In this document: positions 9,608-19,065 of the stretch, one piece after another
Position numbering within the stretch: the stretch's first letter is position 1
How the letters are laid out: each line of letters starts with the position of its first letter
Assembly (NCBI GenBank): GCA_963796225.1
Contig: CAWCLK010000035.1
Coordinates: forward strand, 1 to 62,286
Direction: 5' to 3'
From: CAWCLK01 sp963796225
GTDB lineage: Bacteria > Actinomycetota > Nitriliruptoria > Nitriliruptorales > Nitriliruptoraceae
DNA length: 62,286 bases
Position numbers and translations under genes: made by a program
The notes under the pieces: generated by a model
What the model saw: only the letters and a program-made list of their open reading frames with translations
Databases searched by the model: none
What the model was told of the DNA's origin: nothing

Positions 9608-11083
9608 GTGCTGCACCGTCCCTCCCGCTGGCTGGCACCCGTGCTGGCGGTGGCCTGTGCCGCCTCGCTCGCCGCAGGACCGACGTCGTGGGACGCCTCG
9701 GCCGAGGCCCACAACTGGTCCAAGCAGGGCGAGCGGTTCGCACACGACAACCTCGACCTGTCGCGGCAGGTCGCCACCCACACGCCACGCATCGAGGAGC
9801 TCCTCGACATCGGCGAGCGCGCCTCGACGGACCCGACCACCGCGCCCGTGACGGTGTGCAGCACCCACCTGGACGGCTGCGCCGGCGATCCACGACTCGA
9901 CGACTGGGCCGGGAGCCACCGCATCCAGCAGGCCGTGGCCTTCACGAACGAGCACGGGGCACGGCTGTCCGGGCACGTGTGGATGGTCCTGGCCACCCGC
10001 GCTCGGACGTGGCCGCGCCGCCGTCCCCTCGTGGTGATCACCACCGGGTCCATCCAGGCCCCCGAGCAGGCCTACTGGTGGGCCGCGCAGGTCCTGGCAG
10101 CCCACGGCTTCGTGGTGCTGACCTTCGACTCGCAGGGCCAGGGGAGCTCGAGCACCCTCGGGGACGGCTGGTCCACGGGGGGCGGCGTCCCGGGGGAACC
10201 CGTCGTCAACTTCGTGGACAACACGCGGGCGGCCCTCGACTTCGCCCTCTCGGCTCCCGATCGGCCCTACGTACCGAGCTCCACGCAGGCCGCGGCCACG
10301 CATCGGTCACGCCTCGCATCCGGCGAGGTGGACGCGTTCAACCCCCTCTGGCGTCACGTCGACCGTCGCCGGGTCGGGCTCGCCGGCCACTCGTCCGGGG
10401 CGTACGCGGACAGCTACCTGGCCACGGTCGACGACCGCGTGGACGCACTGGTCGCGTGGGACAACCTCGAGGTCCGCCTGCCCCGCGGGCTCGACGGCAC
10501 GGGCATCGGCCAGCCGCTCCTCGACACCGATCCCGCCGTGGGCGGGAGCCATTCACGCCACGCGTGCCGGCCCTCGGACTGTCGGTGGACTACGGCGTCG
10601 ACAGCGGCGCCGACCGCACGTTCTCACCCGGCCCGTTCCTCCAGCCGCCGGATCCCTCGGGCAAGCTGCAGGCCTACGAGGCCTATCGCGACGCCGGGGT
10701 GGACGTCGCGGAGATCGTGATCCGGGGCGGGACGCACTTCGAGTTCTCGTACCTGGTCAACCCGGCCTTCACCGCGACGCGGCGCGGGATCGACCTGTCG
10801 GCCTGGTACACGGCCGCGTGGTTCGACCGGTACCTGTGGGGAGAGCGCCAGGCGCTGGATCGGCTGCTGAGCGACCGGTGGCGGCACGACCCCGTGGACG
10901 CGGAGATCGACCCCGCAGGGGGTGGGAACCTGTTCTCGTACCACTTCCCCTCCCGGCTCTCGCTCGGCCACGGGACGGGGCGCCGCATCGAGTGCGACGA
11001 CCTGCGCGAGGGGTGTGTGCACCTGCGTGCGGCGTCGCGCGACGGGTGGCCCGAGCCCTACGACCTGCCACGACGATCGCTGA
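9608..11083 (+). CDS. secreted alpha/beta hydrolase, paralogue 1 (frameshifted)
   Basis: GTG at 9608 is chosen because AGGA lies just upstream and a signal peptide follows (WLAPVLAVACAASLAAG). An upstream GTG at 9584 is also possible. The protein has PLVVITTGSIQ, a DSQGQGSS loop and the nucleophile elbow GLAGHSSGAYA, then VDALVAWDNLE. After a shift near 10550 it continues with GGTHFEFSY (candidate catalytic His), AWYTAAWFDRYLWG and the C-terminal CDDLREGC. A further shift near the end gives the TGA at 11081. It is an exported esterase or lipase-like enzyme with unknown substrate. It is clearly paralogous to the gene at 47.4-48.8 kb. Confidence 0.7.
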
Positions 11084-11096
11084 GACCGGGCCGAGG

Positions 11097-12272
11097 TCAC
11101 GCCTCCAGCAGGCCACGCACGTGGGCGTCGACGTCGGGGTGGTTGAGCAGGTCGAAGTGGTGCAGCCCCCAGAAGGTGCGGTTGGACGCCACGCGGACCC
11201 ACGACCCGTCACCGGCACGGCCGCGCGCGCTGGAGGCGCCGACGAGCAGGTCGCCGACGACCTCGGTCGAGGTCGGCCCGGTCCCGCGGGACAGGACCGC
11301 CGCCACCGCGTGGACGTCCACGCCGTCGACGTCGGGGACCGGCTCGGTCAGCTCGAGGTCACGGATCCCCGCGCTGCGCAGGTCGATGATCTCGCCGATG
11401 CCGCGGGTCTCGGGCACCGTCCCGAGGCCGCGGGCAGCCGCGGCGGCGCCCCGCGCCACCGGGGAGCCGCCGTGCGGGGCGCCGAGGCACACCACGTGCT
11501 GGCACTGGTCGAACCACGCGTGACCCTCGCCGTGGGCGACGTGCACGGCGTGGCGGGCGAGCAGCCCGCCCATGGAGTGCCCGACGAGGGCGACCTCCTC
11601 GACCGGGACGGGCCAGACCGACGTGACGCGGCGCAGCAGCTCGGCCACCTCACGCCCGTTCTCGGCCAGCGGGTGGCTCGACGGGTAGCGCACGTGGACC
11701 GGCGTCCACCCGTCGTCTCGCGGGCGCGGTCGCCCAGCGTCGCGTCGTCGGGTCCCCACCAGCGGTCCGCGCCGAACCGCCAGGCGTGCTCGGTCTCGAA
11801 GAGCCCGGGGAGCAGCACGAGCAGCCGCCCCGTCGCGGTCGGGTAGGCCTCCTGCAGCGCCCGCGGCGCGACGTCCACGTCGCGTCCGTCGACACGCAGC
11901 CCCACGGGCCACACGACCGGACTGCCGGCCTCGGCCAGCTGGTCCCCGATCAGCCCGACGACGGCGGCCTGCACGGCGGACCCGCCGGCGGAGGCGAGCC
12001 CGCGGGTGGCAGCGTGCGGCCAGGCCCACCCGGCGAGGCGAGCAGCGCCCCGCAGGGCGACCCGACCCCCGTGGCGGACGGAGGCGTAGACGGTCGTGCG
12101 GACGGCGTCGTGCAGCCCTCGGGCGGGCGACGCCGCCGGGACCGGCGCCCCGGTGGGCGAGCCCGAACAGCCGGTCGGCCACGGCGCGGTGGACGTCCTC
12201 CACGTGGCCGGCACCCCGCGCCACGGCCTCGGCGGCCAGGTCGCCCCAGCCCACGACCTCGTCTGCTCGCAT
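11097..12272 (-). CDS. alpha/beta hydrolase, PGAP1/lipase-like (frameshifted)
   Basis: ATG at 12272 (MRADEVVGWG) has a strong GAGAGGAGAG site upstream. An N-terminal segment of about 100 residues is followed by a hydrolase fold: LLVLLPGLFETEHAW, HVRYPSSHPLAENG, the elbow VALVGHSMGGLLAR (Ser nucleophile), VCLGAPHGGSP and the late HHFDLLNH (candidate His). The GAPHGG motif and GHSMGG are typical of triacylglycerol-lipase/PGAP1-like cytosolic hydrolases. Shifts occur near 12140 and 11720 and compensate each other. It is convergent with the secreted hydrolase gene, with only 13 bases between. Confidence 0.75.
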   Translation of the reverse strand: MRADEVVGWGDLAAEAVARGAGHVEDVHRAVADRLFGLAHRGAGPGGVARPRAARRRPHDRLRLRPPRGSGRPAGRCSPRRVGLAARCHPRARLRRRVRRAGRRRRADRGPAGRGRQSGRVARGAACRRTRRGRRAAGAAGGLPDRDGAAARAAPRALRDRARLAVRRGPLVGTRRRDAGRPRPRDDGWTPVHVRYPSSHPLAENGREVAELLRRVTSVWPVPVEEVALVGHSMGGLLARHAVHVAHGEGHAWFDQCQHVVCLGAPHGGSPVARGAAAAARGLGTVPETRGIGEIIDLRSAGIRDLELTEPVPDVDGVDVHAVAAVLSRGTGPTSTEVVGDLLVGASSARGRAGDGSWVRVASNRTFWGLHHFDLLNHPDVDAHVRGLLEA

Positions 12273-12394
12273 CGACGCTCTCCTCTCGCGACGCAGCGCT
12301 CGCAGTGTACGACCGTTCACTTCGCCCTCGCATCGACGAGGGTGCACCCGGCCCGCCCACTACCGTCGGCGGCAACCCGTCCCGAGGACGCACG

Positions 12395-13213
12395 ATGCAG
12401 GACGCGCTCGAGCTCGCACAGCAGTGGCCGGTCGACACGGTCGCGGTCGGCCTGACCGACGCGGACGAGACACTGGGGACCGTGGGCCCGACCGATCAGG
12501 GGTTCCGGTGGGCGTCGGTGACCAAGGTGCTGACCGCGTGGGCCACGCTGGTCGCCGTGCAGGACGGGCACCTGCACCTGGACGAGCCCGCCGGGCCGGA
12601 GGGCTCCACCGTCCGGCACCTCCTCGCGCACGCGTCGGGGCTGCCGCCCGAGCCCGGCGGACCGAGCTCCTCCGTCGAACGGCGCCGCGTCTACTCCAAC
12701 CACGGGTTCGAGGTCCTGGCCGACCTCGTGGCCGACCGGGTCGGCGAGCCCTTCGCCGACCACCTGCAGGCCGAGGTGCTGGACCCGCTGGGCATGGACG
12801 CGACGACGCTGGACGGCTCGCCCGCCCACGCGGCACAGGGTCCGCTGGACGACCTGCTGCGCCTCGCACGCGAGCTGCTGGTCCCCAGCCTGCTCGACGA
12901 GCCCCTGGCCTCCGACGTGGCGACGGTGCAGTTCCCCGGACTGTCCGGCGTCCTGCCGGGGTACGGCCGCCAGGACGACAACACCTGGGGCCTGGGCGTC
13001 GAGATCCGGGACGGCAAGTCCCCGCACTGGACCGGCCCGTCCCAACCGCCGGCCACGTTCGGCCACTTCGGCCAGTCCGGGTCCTTCCTCTGGGTGGACC
13101 GCGAGAACGGCGTGGCGGCCGGCTGCCTCGGCGACCGTGACTTCGACGGCTGGGCGGTCGAGGCCTGGGCGCCGTTCAACGAGCGCCTGTGGAGCGAGGC
13201 CACGTCCGGGTGA
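12395..13213 (+). CDS. serine hydrolase, class C beta-lactamase/EstB fold
   Basis: ATG at 12395 follows CCCGAGGACG. The 272-residue protein carries SVTK (SxxK, nucleophile and general base), YSNHGF (YxN) and a late HFGQSGSF motif. This is the catalytic set of the beta-lactamase-fold esterases and DD-peptidase relatives (Pfam Beta-lactamase). No signal peptide is seen, so an intracellular esterase or amidase role is likelier than antibiotic resistance. The frame is intact. Confidence 0.85.
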   Translation: MQDALELAQQWPVDTVAVGLTDADETLGTVGPTDQGFRWASVTKVLTAWATLVAVQDGHLHLDEPAGPEGSTVRHLLAHASGLPPEPGGPSSSVERRRVYSNHGFEVLADLVADRVGEPFADHLQAEVLDPLGMDATTLDGSPAHAAQGPLDDLLRLARELLVPSLLDEPLASDVATVQFPGLSGVLPGYGRQDDNTWGLGVEIRDGKSPHWTGPSQPPATFGHFGQSGSFLWVDRENGVAAGCLGDRDFDGWAVEAWAPFNERLWSEATSG

Positions 13214-13271
13214 GCCGGCGGGGCGTCGGCCCCGAACCCGGCCCTGACCTGCGACGACGCTCGAGGTGCGC

Positions 13272-14105
13272 ATGCGAATCCTGATCGCTGGCTGTGGCTA
13301 CGTCGGCTCGGCACTCGCGCGCCAGCTCGTCCAGGACGGCCACGACGTGTTCGGCCTGCGTCGGGCCCCGACGGACCTGCCGCAGGGGGTGGTCCCGGTG
13401 GCCGCGGACCTCGCCGCGGGTCGAGACCTCGCGGCGGTCCCCGGCGACCTGGACGCCTGCGTCACGGCGATCTCGGCCGACGGGCGTTCGGAGAGCGCCT
13501 ACGAGGCGGCCTATGTGCGCGCTGTCCGCAACCTTCGATCTCTACTCGAGGGTGAGAGTCCCAACTGTCAACGATGGGTCTTCACCTCCTCGACGGCCGT
13601 CTACGGCGACGAATTGGGCGATTGGGTGGACGAGGACACCTCGACCTCTCCTTCATCGTTCACAGGGCGCACGGTGCTGGAGGGTGAGCGCCTGGTCCTC
13701 GGTTCGGGCATCCCCCACCGCACCGTCGTCCGTCTGGGAGGCATCTACGGGCCCGGCCGGACGCGGCTGATCGACTCGGTGCGTGCCGGGGAGGCGACCT
13801 GCCCACCAGAGCCCACCTTCACGAACCGGATCCATCGCGACGACGCCGCCGGCGCGATCCGGCACCTGCTGACCCTCGACGAACCTGCCGAGGTGTACGT
13901 CGGGGTGGACACCGACCCGGCGGAGCGATGCGAGGTCCTGACCTGGATGGCCGAGCAGCTCGGCGTGCCGGCGCCCGGGACCGGGCCGGGGTCCAGTCGC
14001 GGCAACAAGCGGGCCAGCAGCGCCCGTCTGCAGGCCACCGGCTACACCTTCCGCTACCCGACGTTCCGCGAGGGCTACCGCGCGATCCTCGACGGGCAGG
14101 CCTGA
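13272..14105 (+). CDS. NAD-dependent epimerase/dehydratase, extended SDR-like
   Basis: ATG at 13272 is preferred over GTG at 13266 because GAGG lies five bases upstream. The Rossmann motif is MRILIAGCGYVGSAL (GxGxxG) at the extreme N-terminus. The segment FTSSTAVYGD supplies the active-site Ser/Thr and Tyr region, and RLGGIYGPGR is typical of extended SDRs. The canonical YxxxK lysine is not obvious, as in the YeeZ-type subgroup that acts on nucleotide sugars or is atypical. The length of 277 residues is normal for that subgroup. Confidence 0.8.
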   Translation: MRILIAGCGYVGSALARQLVQDGHDVFGLRRAPTDLPQGVVPVAADLAAGRDLAAVPGDLDACVTAISADGRSESAYEAAYVRAVRNLRSLLEGESPNCQRWVFTSSTAVYGDELGDWVDEDTSTSPSSFTGRTVLEGERLVLGSGIPHRTVVRLGGIYGPGRTRLIDSVRAGEATCPPEPTFTNRIHRDDAAGAIRHLLTLDEPAEVYVGVDTDPAERCEVLTWMAEQLGVPAPGTGPGSSRGNKRASSARLQATGYTFRYPTFREGYRAILDGQA

Positions 14106-14124
14106 GCGGGCCCACCTCGCCGGT

Positions 14125-16140
14125 TCAGGCCGTCTGGCTCCGGCGGCTGGGCCACCAGTTGTGCCGTCCCAGCATCGTGGCCAGCGAGGGCACGAGCAGG
14201 CTGCGGACGACGAAGGTGTCCAGCAGGATCCCAATGGTGGTGGCGAAGCCCATCTGGACCAGGGACTGCACCTCGGCGGCCATGAGCGCCGCGAACGTGC
14301 CGGCCAGGATCAGCCCGGCGCTGGTGATGACCCCGCCGGTGCTGCGTGTGGCGTCCATGACGGCGCGGCGCGTGGGCTTGGTCTCGGCCTCCTCGCGGAC
14401 CCGGCTCATCAGGTAGATGTTGTAGTCGGCGCCGAGCGCGACCAGCAGGACGAACACGAAGGGTGGCAACCACCACACCAGCGCCGGCTGGCCGAGGATC
14501 CCCATGAAGAGGATCGCCGTCAGGCCCAGTGCCGCCCCGAAGGACAGCAGCACGGTCACGACCATGTAGATGGGGGCGACCAGGGCCCGCAGGAGCAGGA
14601 CCAGGACGAGGAACACGCCGAGCACGACGGCCCCGACCAGCAGCGGGAGGTCCGCGTCGGCGGCGGTGTCCACGGCGTCGAAGAAGGCCGTGATGCCGGT
14701 GGTCCGGACCGTGGCGTCCTCCAGCGGCGACTCGCGCAGGCTGACCTCGGCGAGGTGGCGGATCTCCTCGACCGAGGCGACGGCCTCGTTGGCGAAGGGG
14801 TCGCTCGCCAGGCCGACGAACACGCGCGTGCGGGTGTCGTCGTCGGTCAGGAACAGGTCCAGCTCGTCGCGGACCTCGGGCAACGCGTCGAGCAGCCCCG
14901 CGGTCACGAGGAACGGGCCGGCGTCCTCGCCGCCCAGCGCGGGGATCAGGCTGGCCAGATCGACCTCGCGGACCTTGGCGGCGCCCTCGGCGAGCCGGGT
15001 CCGCAGCTCGCCGGCGCCGTCGCGCAGCTGCTGCGCCCCGTCCCGCAGCCGGTCGATCCCGTCCTGCAGCTGCCCGACCCCGGGGGCCGCCTCGGCCAGG
15101 CCGTCCCGGAGCTGGACCAGGCCGTCCTCGAGCCGGGCGAGCCCGTCGTCGAGCTGGCCCAGGCCGTCGCCGAACCGGGCGAGCCCGTCGTCGAGGGCCC
15201 CCGTCCCGTCGACGGCGTCCCCGAGCCCGCCGGCGAGCTGCGCCATGGCCTCGGGCAGCCCCTCGTAGCTGGGGTCGACCTGCTGACCGGTCCGGGGGTC
15301 CTCGCCGGTGATCCGGCCGTAGACCTGGCCCACCTGTTCGAGGGCATCGGCGTAGGCCGGGTCGGCCTTCCCCACGGTGAACTGCTGGGTGAGCGTCCGC
15401 CAGGCATCGCGGATCGACTGCTCGGCGGGCACGGCCACCTCGTCGTGCAGCCGCTGCGCCCCGTCGCGAGCCTCGACGAGACCGTCCTGCAGCTCGCCGG
15501 TGCCGTCACGCAGTCGGGCGACGCCGTCCTGCAGCTGCGCGACGCCATCGCGGGCCTGGCGGACCCCGTCGAGGAGCTGCCCGGTCCCGTCCTGCGCCCG
15601 GTCGAGCCCGTCGGCGAGCTCGGGCAGCCGCTGGTCGATGCGCGCGAGGCCGTCCTCGAGCTGGGCGATGCCGTCGCGGATCCGACCCGCCCCGTCGGCG
15701 GCCTTCCCGAGCTGGTCGTCGAAGGAGCGGAACTGGGCGACCTGGTCGCCGGAGGCCTGCACGTCGGGACGCTCGCCGTTGGTGGGCATGGCCACCGAGC
15801 GCACGGAGCTGACCCCCTCGAGCCGTCGCAGCGTGGTGGACATGTCCCCCAGGGCGCGCAGGGACGCGGGTGAGGTGACGGGTTCGTCGTCGTCGACCAC
15901 GAGCACCAGCGGCGACAGCTCGCCGGGAGGGAAGTGCTCGGCCAGCGTCTCGAAGCTGCGGACGGATTCCGCGTCGCCGGGCAGCTCCGAGAGGGTGTCG
16001 TAGGACAGGGTGATGGTGGGGACCGCGAGGGCCGGCAGCAGCACGACGAGCAGGGAGACGACGAAGACGCGCACGGGGTGGTCGTGGACGGTGCGGGCGA
16101 TGCGGCCCCAGAGGCCGCCGGTGGGCTCGGCGTCGGTCAT
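14125..16140 (-). CDS. MMPL/RND family exporter, C-terminal half with heptad-repeat loop
   Basis: A 671-residue inner-membrane protein. One TM lies near residues 23-43. A large extracytoplasmic loop follows, with two blocks (about residues 149-233 and 311-380) of tandem heptads of the form DGxxxLx, for example DGLARLEDGLVQLRDGL. Five clustered TM segments follow near residues 460-660. MMPL proteins export lipids or other hydrophobic molecules using proton motive force. Normal MMPL proteins contain both halves in one chain, but here the N-terminal half is a separate gene whose stop overlaps this ATG (ATGA). The two together equal one full transporter. No frameshift was found in either. Confidence 0.9.
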   Translation of the reverse strand: MTDAEPTGGLWGRIARTVHDHPVRVFVVSLLVVLLPALAVPTITLSYDTLSELPGDAESVRSFETLAEHFPPGELSPLVLVVDDDEPVTSPASLRALGDMSTTLRRLEGVSSVRSVAMPTNGERPDVQASGDQVAQFRSFDDQLGKAADGAGRIRDGIAQLEDGLARIDQRLPELADGLDRAQDGTGQLLDGVRQARDGVAQLQDGVARLRDGTGELQDGLVEARDGAQRLHDEVAVPAEQSIRDAWRTLTQQFTVGKADPAYADALEQVGQVYGRITGEDPRTGQQVDPSYEGLPEAMAQLAGGLGDAVDGTGALDDGLARFGDGLGQLDDGLARLEDGLVQLRDGLAEAAPGVGQLQDGIDRLRDGAQQLRDGAGELRTRLAEGAAKVREVDLASLIPALGGEDAGPFLVTAGLLDALPEVRDELDLFLTDDDTRTRVFVGLASDPFANEAVASVEEIRHLAEVSLRESPLEDATVRTTGITAFFDAVDTAADADLPLLVGAVVLGVFLVLVLLLRALVAPIYMVVTVLLSFGAALGLTAILFMGILGQPALVWWLPPFVFVLLVALGADYNIYLMSRVREEAETKPTRRAVMDATRSTGGVITSAGLILAGTFAALMAAEVQSLVQMGFATTIGILLDTFVVRSLLVPSLATMLGRHNWWPSRRSQTA

Positions 16141-17327
16141 CGCGTGCCCACCGACTCGTCGAGGTCGACGTGCTGGTCGTCGCGCAGGACCAGCGGCTGC
16201 TCGCCGGCGCCGTGGTCGCCGCCGGCCGTCCCGGCGTTGGGCCAGAACAGGACGCGTCCGAACATCTGCATCAGCGCCGGGGCGAGGGTCACGGCGGCCA
16301 GCAGGGTCACGGCCACGGAGATCGCCATCGCCGGTCCCATCGACCGGTACATGCCGAAGCTGGCCGCGGACATGGCGCCGAACCCGGCGATGGTGGTCAT
16401 CGCCGACGACCCGAGCACCGCGACCAGCACGGTCACGGTGGCTGCGAGGGTCCCGTGCCGGACACGAGCGGTGTCGGGCAGGCCCACCGCCGACCCGAGC
16501 TGCAGCTCCTCGTGGTAGCGGGAGATGAGGAACAGGCAGTAGTCGGTGCCGGCGCCGAACACGATCACGATCGCGAAGTTCTCGTAGAGCGAGAAGACCT
16601 CCATGCCCGCCTGGGCGAGCAGCGAGACCAGGGAGATCGACGCAGCGAACCCGACCCCGATGGTGGCCAGCGGCACGAGCGGGGCGATCGGCGAGCGGTA
16701 GACCCAGAGCAGGATCAGCACCACCAGCACCAGGGTGATCACGTGGGTGCGTCCGACGCTGGTGTCGATCGCGGCGCTCTCGTCGGCGGCGACCCCGGCG
16801 GTGCCGCCCACCAGGACCTCGAGCCCGTCGGGCACCTCACCGGAGGCGACGTGCTCCCGGGTGGCCTCGACCGCGTCGCCGGCCTGCGGCGAGTACGGGG
16901 ACTGCTCCAGCCCGACGAGCAGGAACATCGCCTGCTCGTCGTCGGAGGTCAGCGTGGACGCCAGGCGGGGCGTGTCGAGGTGGGTGGTCACGTCACCGAA
17001 GGGCTCGGGCGCCTCCGGCGAGCGCAGCCAGTCGACCAACGAGCGGGCGTAGGCCGTGTCGGCGTCGGTGAGCTCGCCGTCCTCGCGGGCGATCACGATG
17101 GCAGCGTTGTTCGTGAACGCGTCGTCGGGCCAGCCCTCCTCCAGCAGCCGGCCTCCCTCCACGGGCCCGGCCTGGTCGCTGAGGAACGACGAGGCGTCGT
17201 AGGTCGCGACGCTCTGGAACGGCGGGGCGACGGCCAGCAGCACGCCGGCCACGACGAGCCACCCGGCGATGACCGCCCACCACCAGCGGGTGGACAGTCG
17301 CGCCAGCGTGGCGGCGAGCCGGGACAT
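16137..17327 (-). CDS. MMPL/RND family exporter, N-terminal half
   Basis: A 396-residue protein: one TM near residues 15-35 (AVIAGWLVVAGVLLAVAP), an extracytoplasmic domain to about residue 190, then TM segments 2-6. The proton-relay-type region IVIVFGAGTDYCLFLISRYHEEL holds the TM4 Asp-Tyr pair typical of MMPL proteins. It is coupled to the next gene by a 4-base overlap, so the two halves should be made in equal amounts and assemble as one transporter. An AT-richer operator-like site lies 36 bases upstream of the start. Confidence 0.9.
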   Translation of the reverse strand: MSRLAATLARLSTRWWWAVIAGWLVVAGVLLAVAPPFQSVATYDASSFLSDQAGPVEGGRLLEEGWPDDAFTNNAAIVIAREDGELTDADTAYARSLVDWLRSPEAPEPFGDVTTHLDTPRLASTLTSDDEQAMFLLVGLEQSPYSPQAGDAVEATREHVASGEVPDGLEVLVGGTAGVAADESAAIDTSVGRTHVITLVLVVLILLWVYRSPIAPLVPLATIGVGFAASISLVSLLAQAGMEVFSLYENFAIVIVFGAGTDYCLFLISRYHEELQLGSAVGLPDTARVRHGTLAATVTVLVAVLGSSAMTTIAGFGAMSAASFGMYRSMGPAMAISVAVTLLAAVTLAPALMQMFGRVLFWPNAGTAGGDHGAGEQPLVLRDDQHVDLDESVGTR

Positions 17328-17363
17328 CGGGAGCGCCCGTCGGGAGGAGACAGAGATACTGAG

Positions 17364-17378
17364 CAGTACTCAATACTG
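17364..17378. promoter_or_regulatory. inverted repeat upstream of the MMPL pair
   Basis: The 15-bp site is CAGTA-CTCAA-TACTG, a perfect 5+5 inverted repeat, in one of the few AT-richer patches of the region. It lies 37 bases upstream of the MMPL start. Its form suits a TetR-family dimer, and MMPL exporters are commonly TetR-controlled. No regulator gene is adjacent, so the factor is unknown. Confidence 0.4.
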
Positions 17379-17411
17379 TACGAACGGCGTTAACCCGAGC
17401 ACAAGCCGCGC

Positions 17412-17441
17412 GCCCCGGCCGTCCGTCCGGGCGACCGGGGC
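17412..17441 (-). terminator. hairpin after narK
   Basis: GCCCCGG and CCGGGGC form a 7-bp stem with a 16-base, partly pairing interior, 24 bases downstream of the narK stop. It separates narK from the MMPL operon transcribed in the same direction. No U-tract is present. Confidence 0.5.
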
Positions 17442-17464
17442 GGGGTGCGGGCAGCGAGGCAGGG

Positions 17465-18971
17465 TCAGGCGGGGACCGCCATCGCGGGTTCGTCGTCCGC
17501 CACCGGGGCGGGGACGTCGACGTGACCGGCGTCGTGGTCCGCCGTCGAGGGCTCGGCCATCGTGAGCGAGATCACGCTGGCCACGATCGATGCGCCGCCG
17601 ATGGCCAGGAAGAACACCGTCGGGGTGGTGAACAGCAGCAGCGTCAGGAAGCACAGCGCCCCGACGTTGCCGTACGCCCCGACCATCCCGGAGATCTGGC
17701 CGGAGACCCGGCGCTTGACCAGCGGCACGATCGCGTAGGTCGCACCCTCACCGGCCTGCACGAAGAACGAGCAGGACATCGCGGCGAGCATGGCGAGCGC
17801 GACCGGCCAGGCGCTGCCGACCGAGGCCAGCAGGGCGTACCCACCGGCGAGCACGCCGAGCAGGACCGTCAGCGTGCGACGCCGCGACCCGAGCACGTCG
17901 GAGGCGATCCCGCCGAGCGGCCGCGCCACGAGGTTCATGAACGCGAATGCCGAGGCGGTGGCGCCGGCGACGACGGTCGACAGGCCGAAGGTCTCCCCGA
18001 AGAACGTGGGCAGCATCGACACCACGGCGAGCTCGGAGCCGAAGGTCACGAAGTAGCTCAGGCACAGGACCGCGACCGAGCGGAACGGGTACTGGTCCTC
18101 GGGTTCGTAGGCGTCGCGCCGGGCAGGTTCGTTGACCCGCCAGATGGTCCGGGACTGCAGGCCGAGGAGCACGGCGAGCACGACCAGGGTGACGACCAGT
18201 GCCGTCGGCGAGAGGAAGCCCACACGCGACAGGCGCCACGCGACCAGACCGAGGACACCGAGCAGCGGGACGTTGAGGGCCATGAGGCCGATGACCCCGC
18301 CCCGCGACGTCACCTCGAGCGCGCCCTGGCGCGTCGGGCGCTGGTGCGGGCGACCGTCGGGGGTGTCCTGGACGGCGCGGAGGTAGTACAGCCCGTAGCA
18401 GGCGGCCACCACGCCGGTGGCACCGATGGCGAACCGCCACCCGCCGGCGAGCCCCGCGATGGTGGGCAGCGTCAGCGCGGCCGCGGCCGAGCCGAAGTTC
18501 CCCCAGCCGCCGTACACGCCCTCGGCGGTCCCGATCTCGTCCGACGGGAACCACTCGCTGACCATGCGGATGCCGACGACGAACCCCGCCCCGATGATCG
18601 ACATGGCCAGGCGGGACGCGACCAGCACCTCGAAGGACTGGGCGGTGGCGAACACCAGCGTCGGCACGGCGGCGTACAGCAGGATCGCCGCGTAGACGCG
18701 CCGCGGTCCCCAGCGGTCCAGGGCCATGCCGATGAGGACGCGGGCAGGCACGGTCAGCGCGACGTTGCACAGCGCCAGGACGGTGAGCTGCTCGCTGGTC
18801 AGGCCGAGCTCGTCGCCGACGGCAGCCCGCGAACGGGGCGAAGTTGAACCAGACGACGAAGGTGAGGAAGAACGCGAACCAGGTCAGGTGCAGGACGCGG
18901 TGGCGTCCCGTGAACGACAGCAGGGAGGCGACGTTGCGGCGGGCAGAGCGGGGCGGGTGCGACGCGGACAT
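17465..18971 (-). CDS. narK: NarK-type nitrate/nitrite MFS transporter (frameshifted)
   Basis: ATG at 18971 (MSASHPPRSARRNV) leads into TM1 (LTWFAFFLTFVVWFNFAPF), the characteristic NarK start. A shift near 18830 joins the remaining frame. That frame continues RVLIGMALDRWGPRR (MFS motif A), SEWFPSDEIGTAEGVYGGWGNFG (the nitrate-signature Gly-rich helix), and a second half ending GAYGNVGALCFLTLL. About 12 TM segments are expected. It imports nitrate, or exchanges it for nitrite, across the cytoplasmic membrane. It is the last gene of the nirB-nirD-narK direction, supplying the reductases encoded alongside. Confidence 0.85.
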
Positions 18972-19013
18972 GCGGGGCCTTTCGTGGGAGCGGGCGAGGC
19001 GGTGGTGGGCGGT

Positions 19014-19058
19014 ACTGGGGGCATGAGCGGTGGCGGGGGCCTCATGCATGCACCCAGT
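19014..19058. repeat. palindromic repeat, copy C
   Basis: A 45-bp imperfect palindrome between nirD and narK. The left arm ACTGGGGGCATGAG faces the right arm CTCATGCATGCACCCAGT, which carries an extra GCAT. The arm consensus ACTGGGTGCATGA is the same as in the two copies at 57.4 kb. It may form an RNA hairpin in the nirD-narK transcript. Confidence 0.6.
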
Positions 19059-19065
19059 GCAGGTC

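Noticed and set aside
12395..13213. Antibiotic-resistance beta-lactamase
   Set aside because: SxxK and YxN motifs are shared by esterases of the same fold. There is no signal peptide and no resistance context.
14161..15873. Plus-strand frame with repetitive Pro/Val/Leu phrases over the MMPL gene
   Set aside because: The periodicity is the mirror of the DGxxxLx heptads on the minus strand, not an independent repeat protein.
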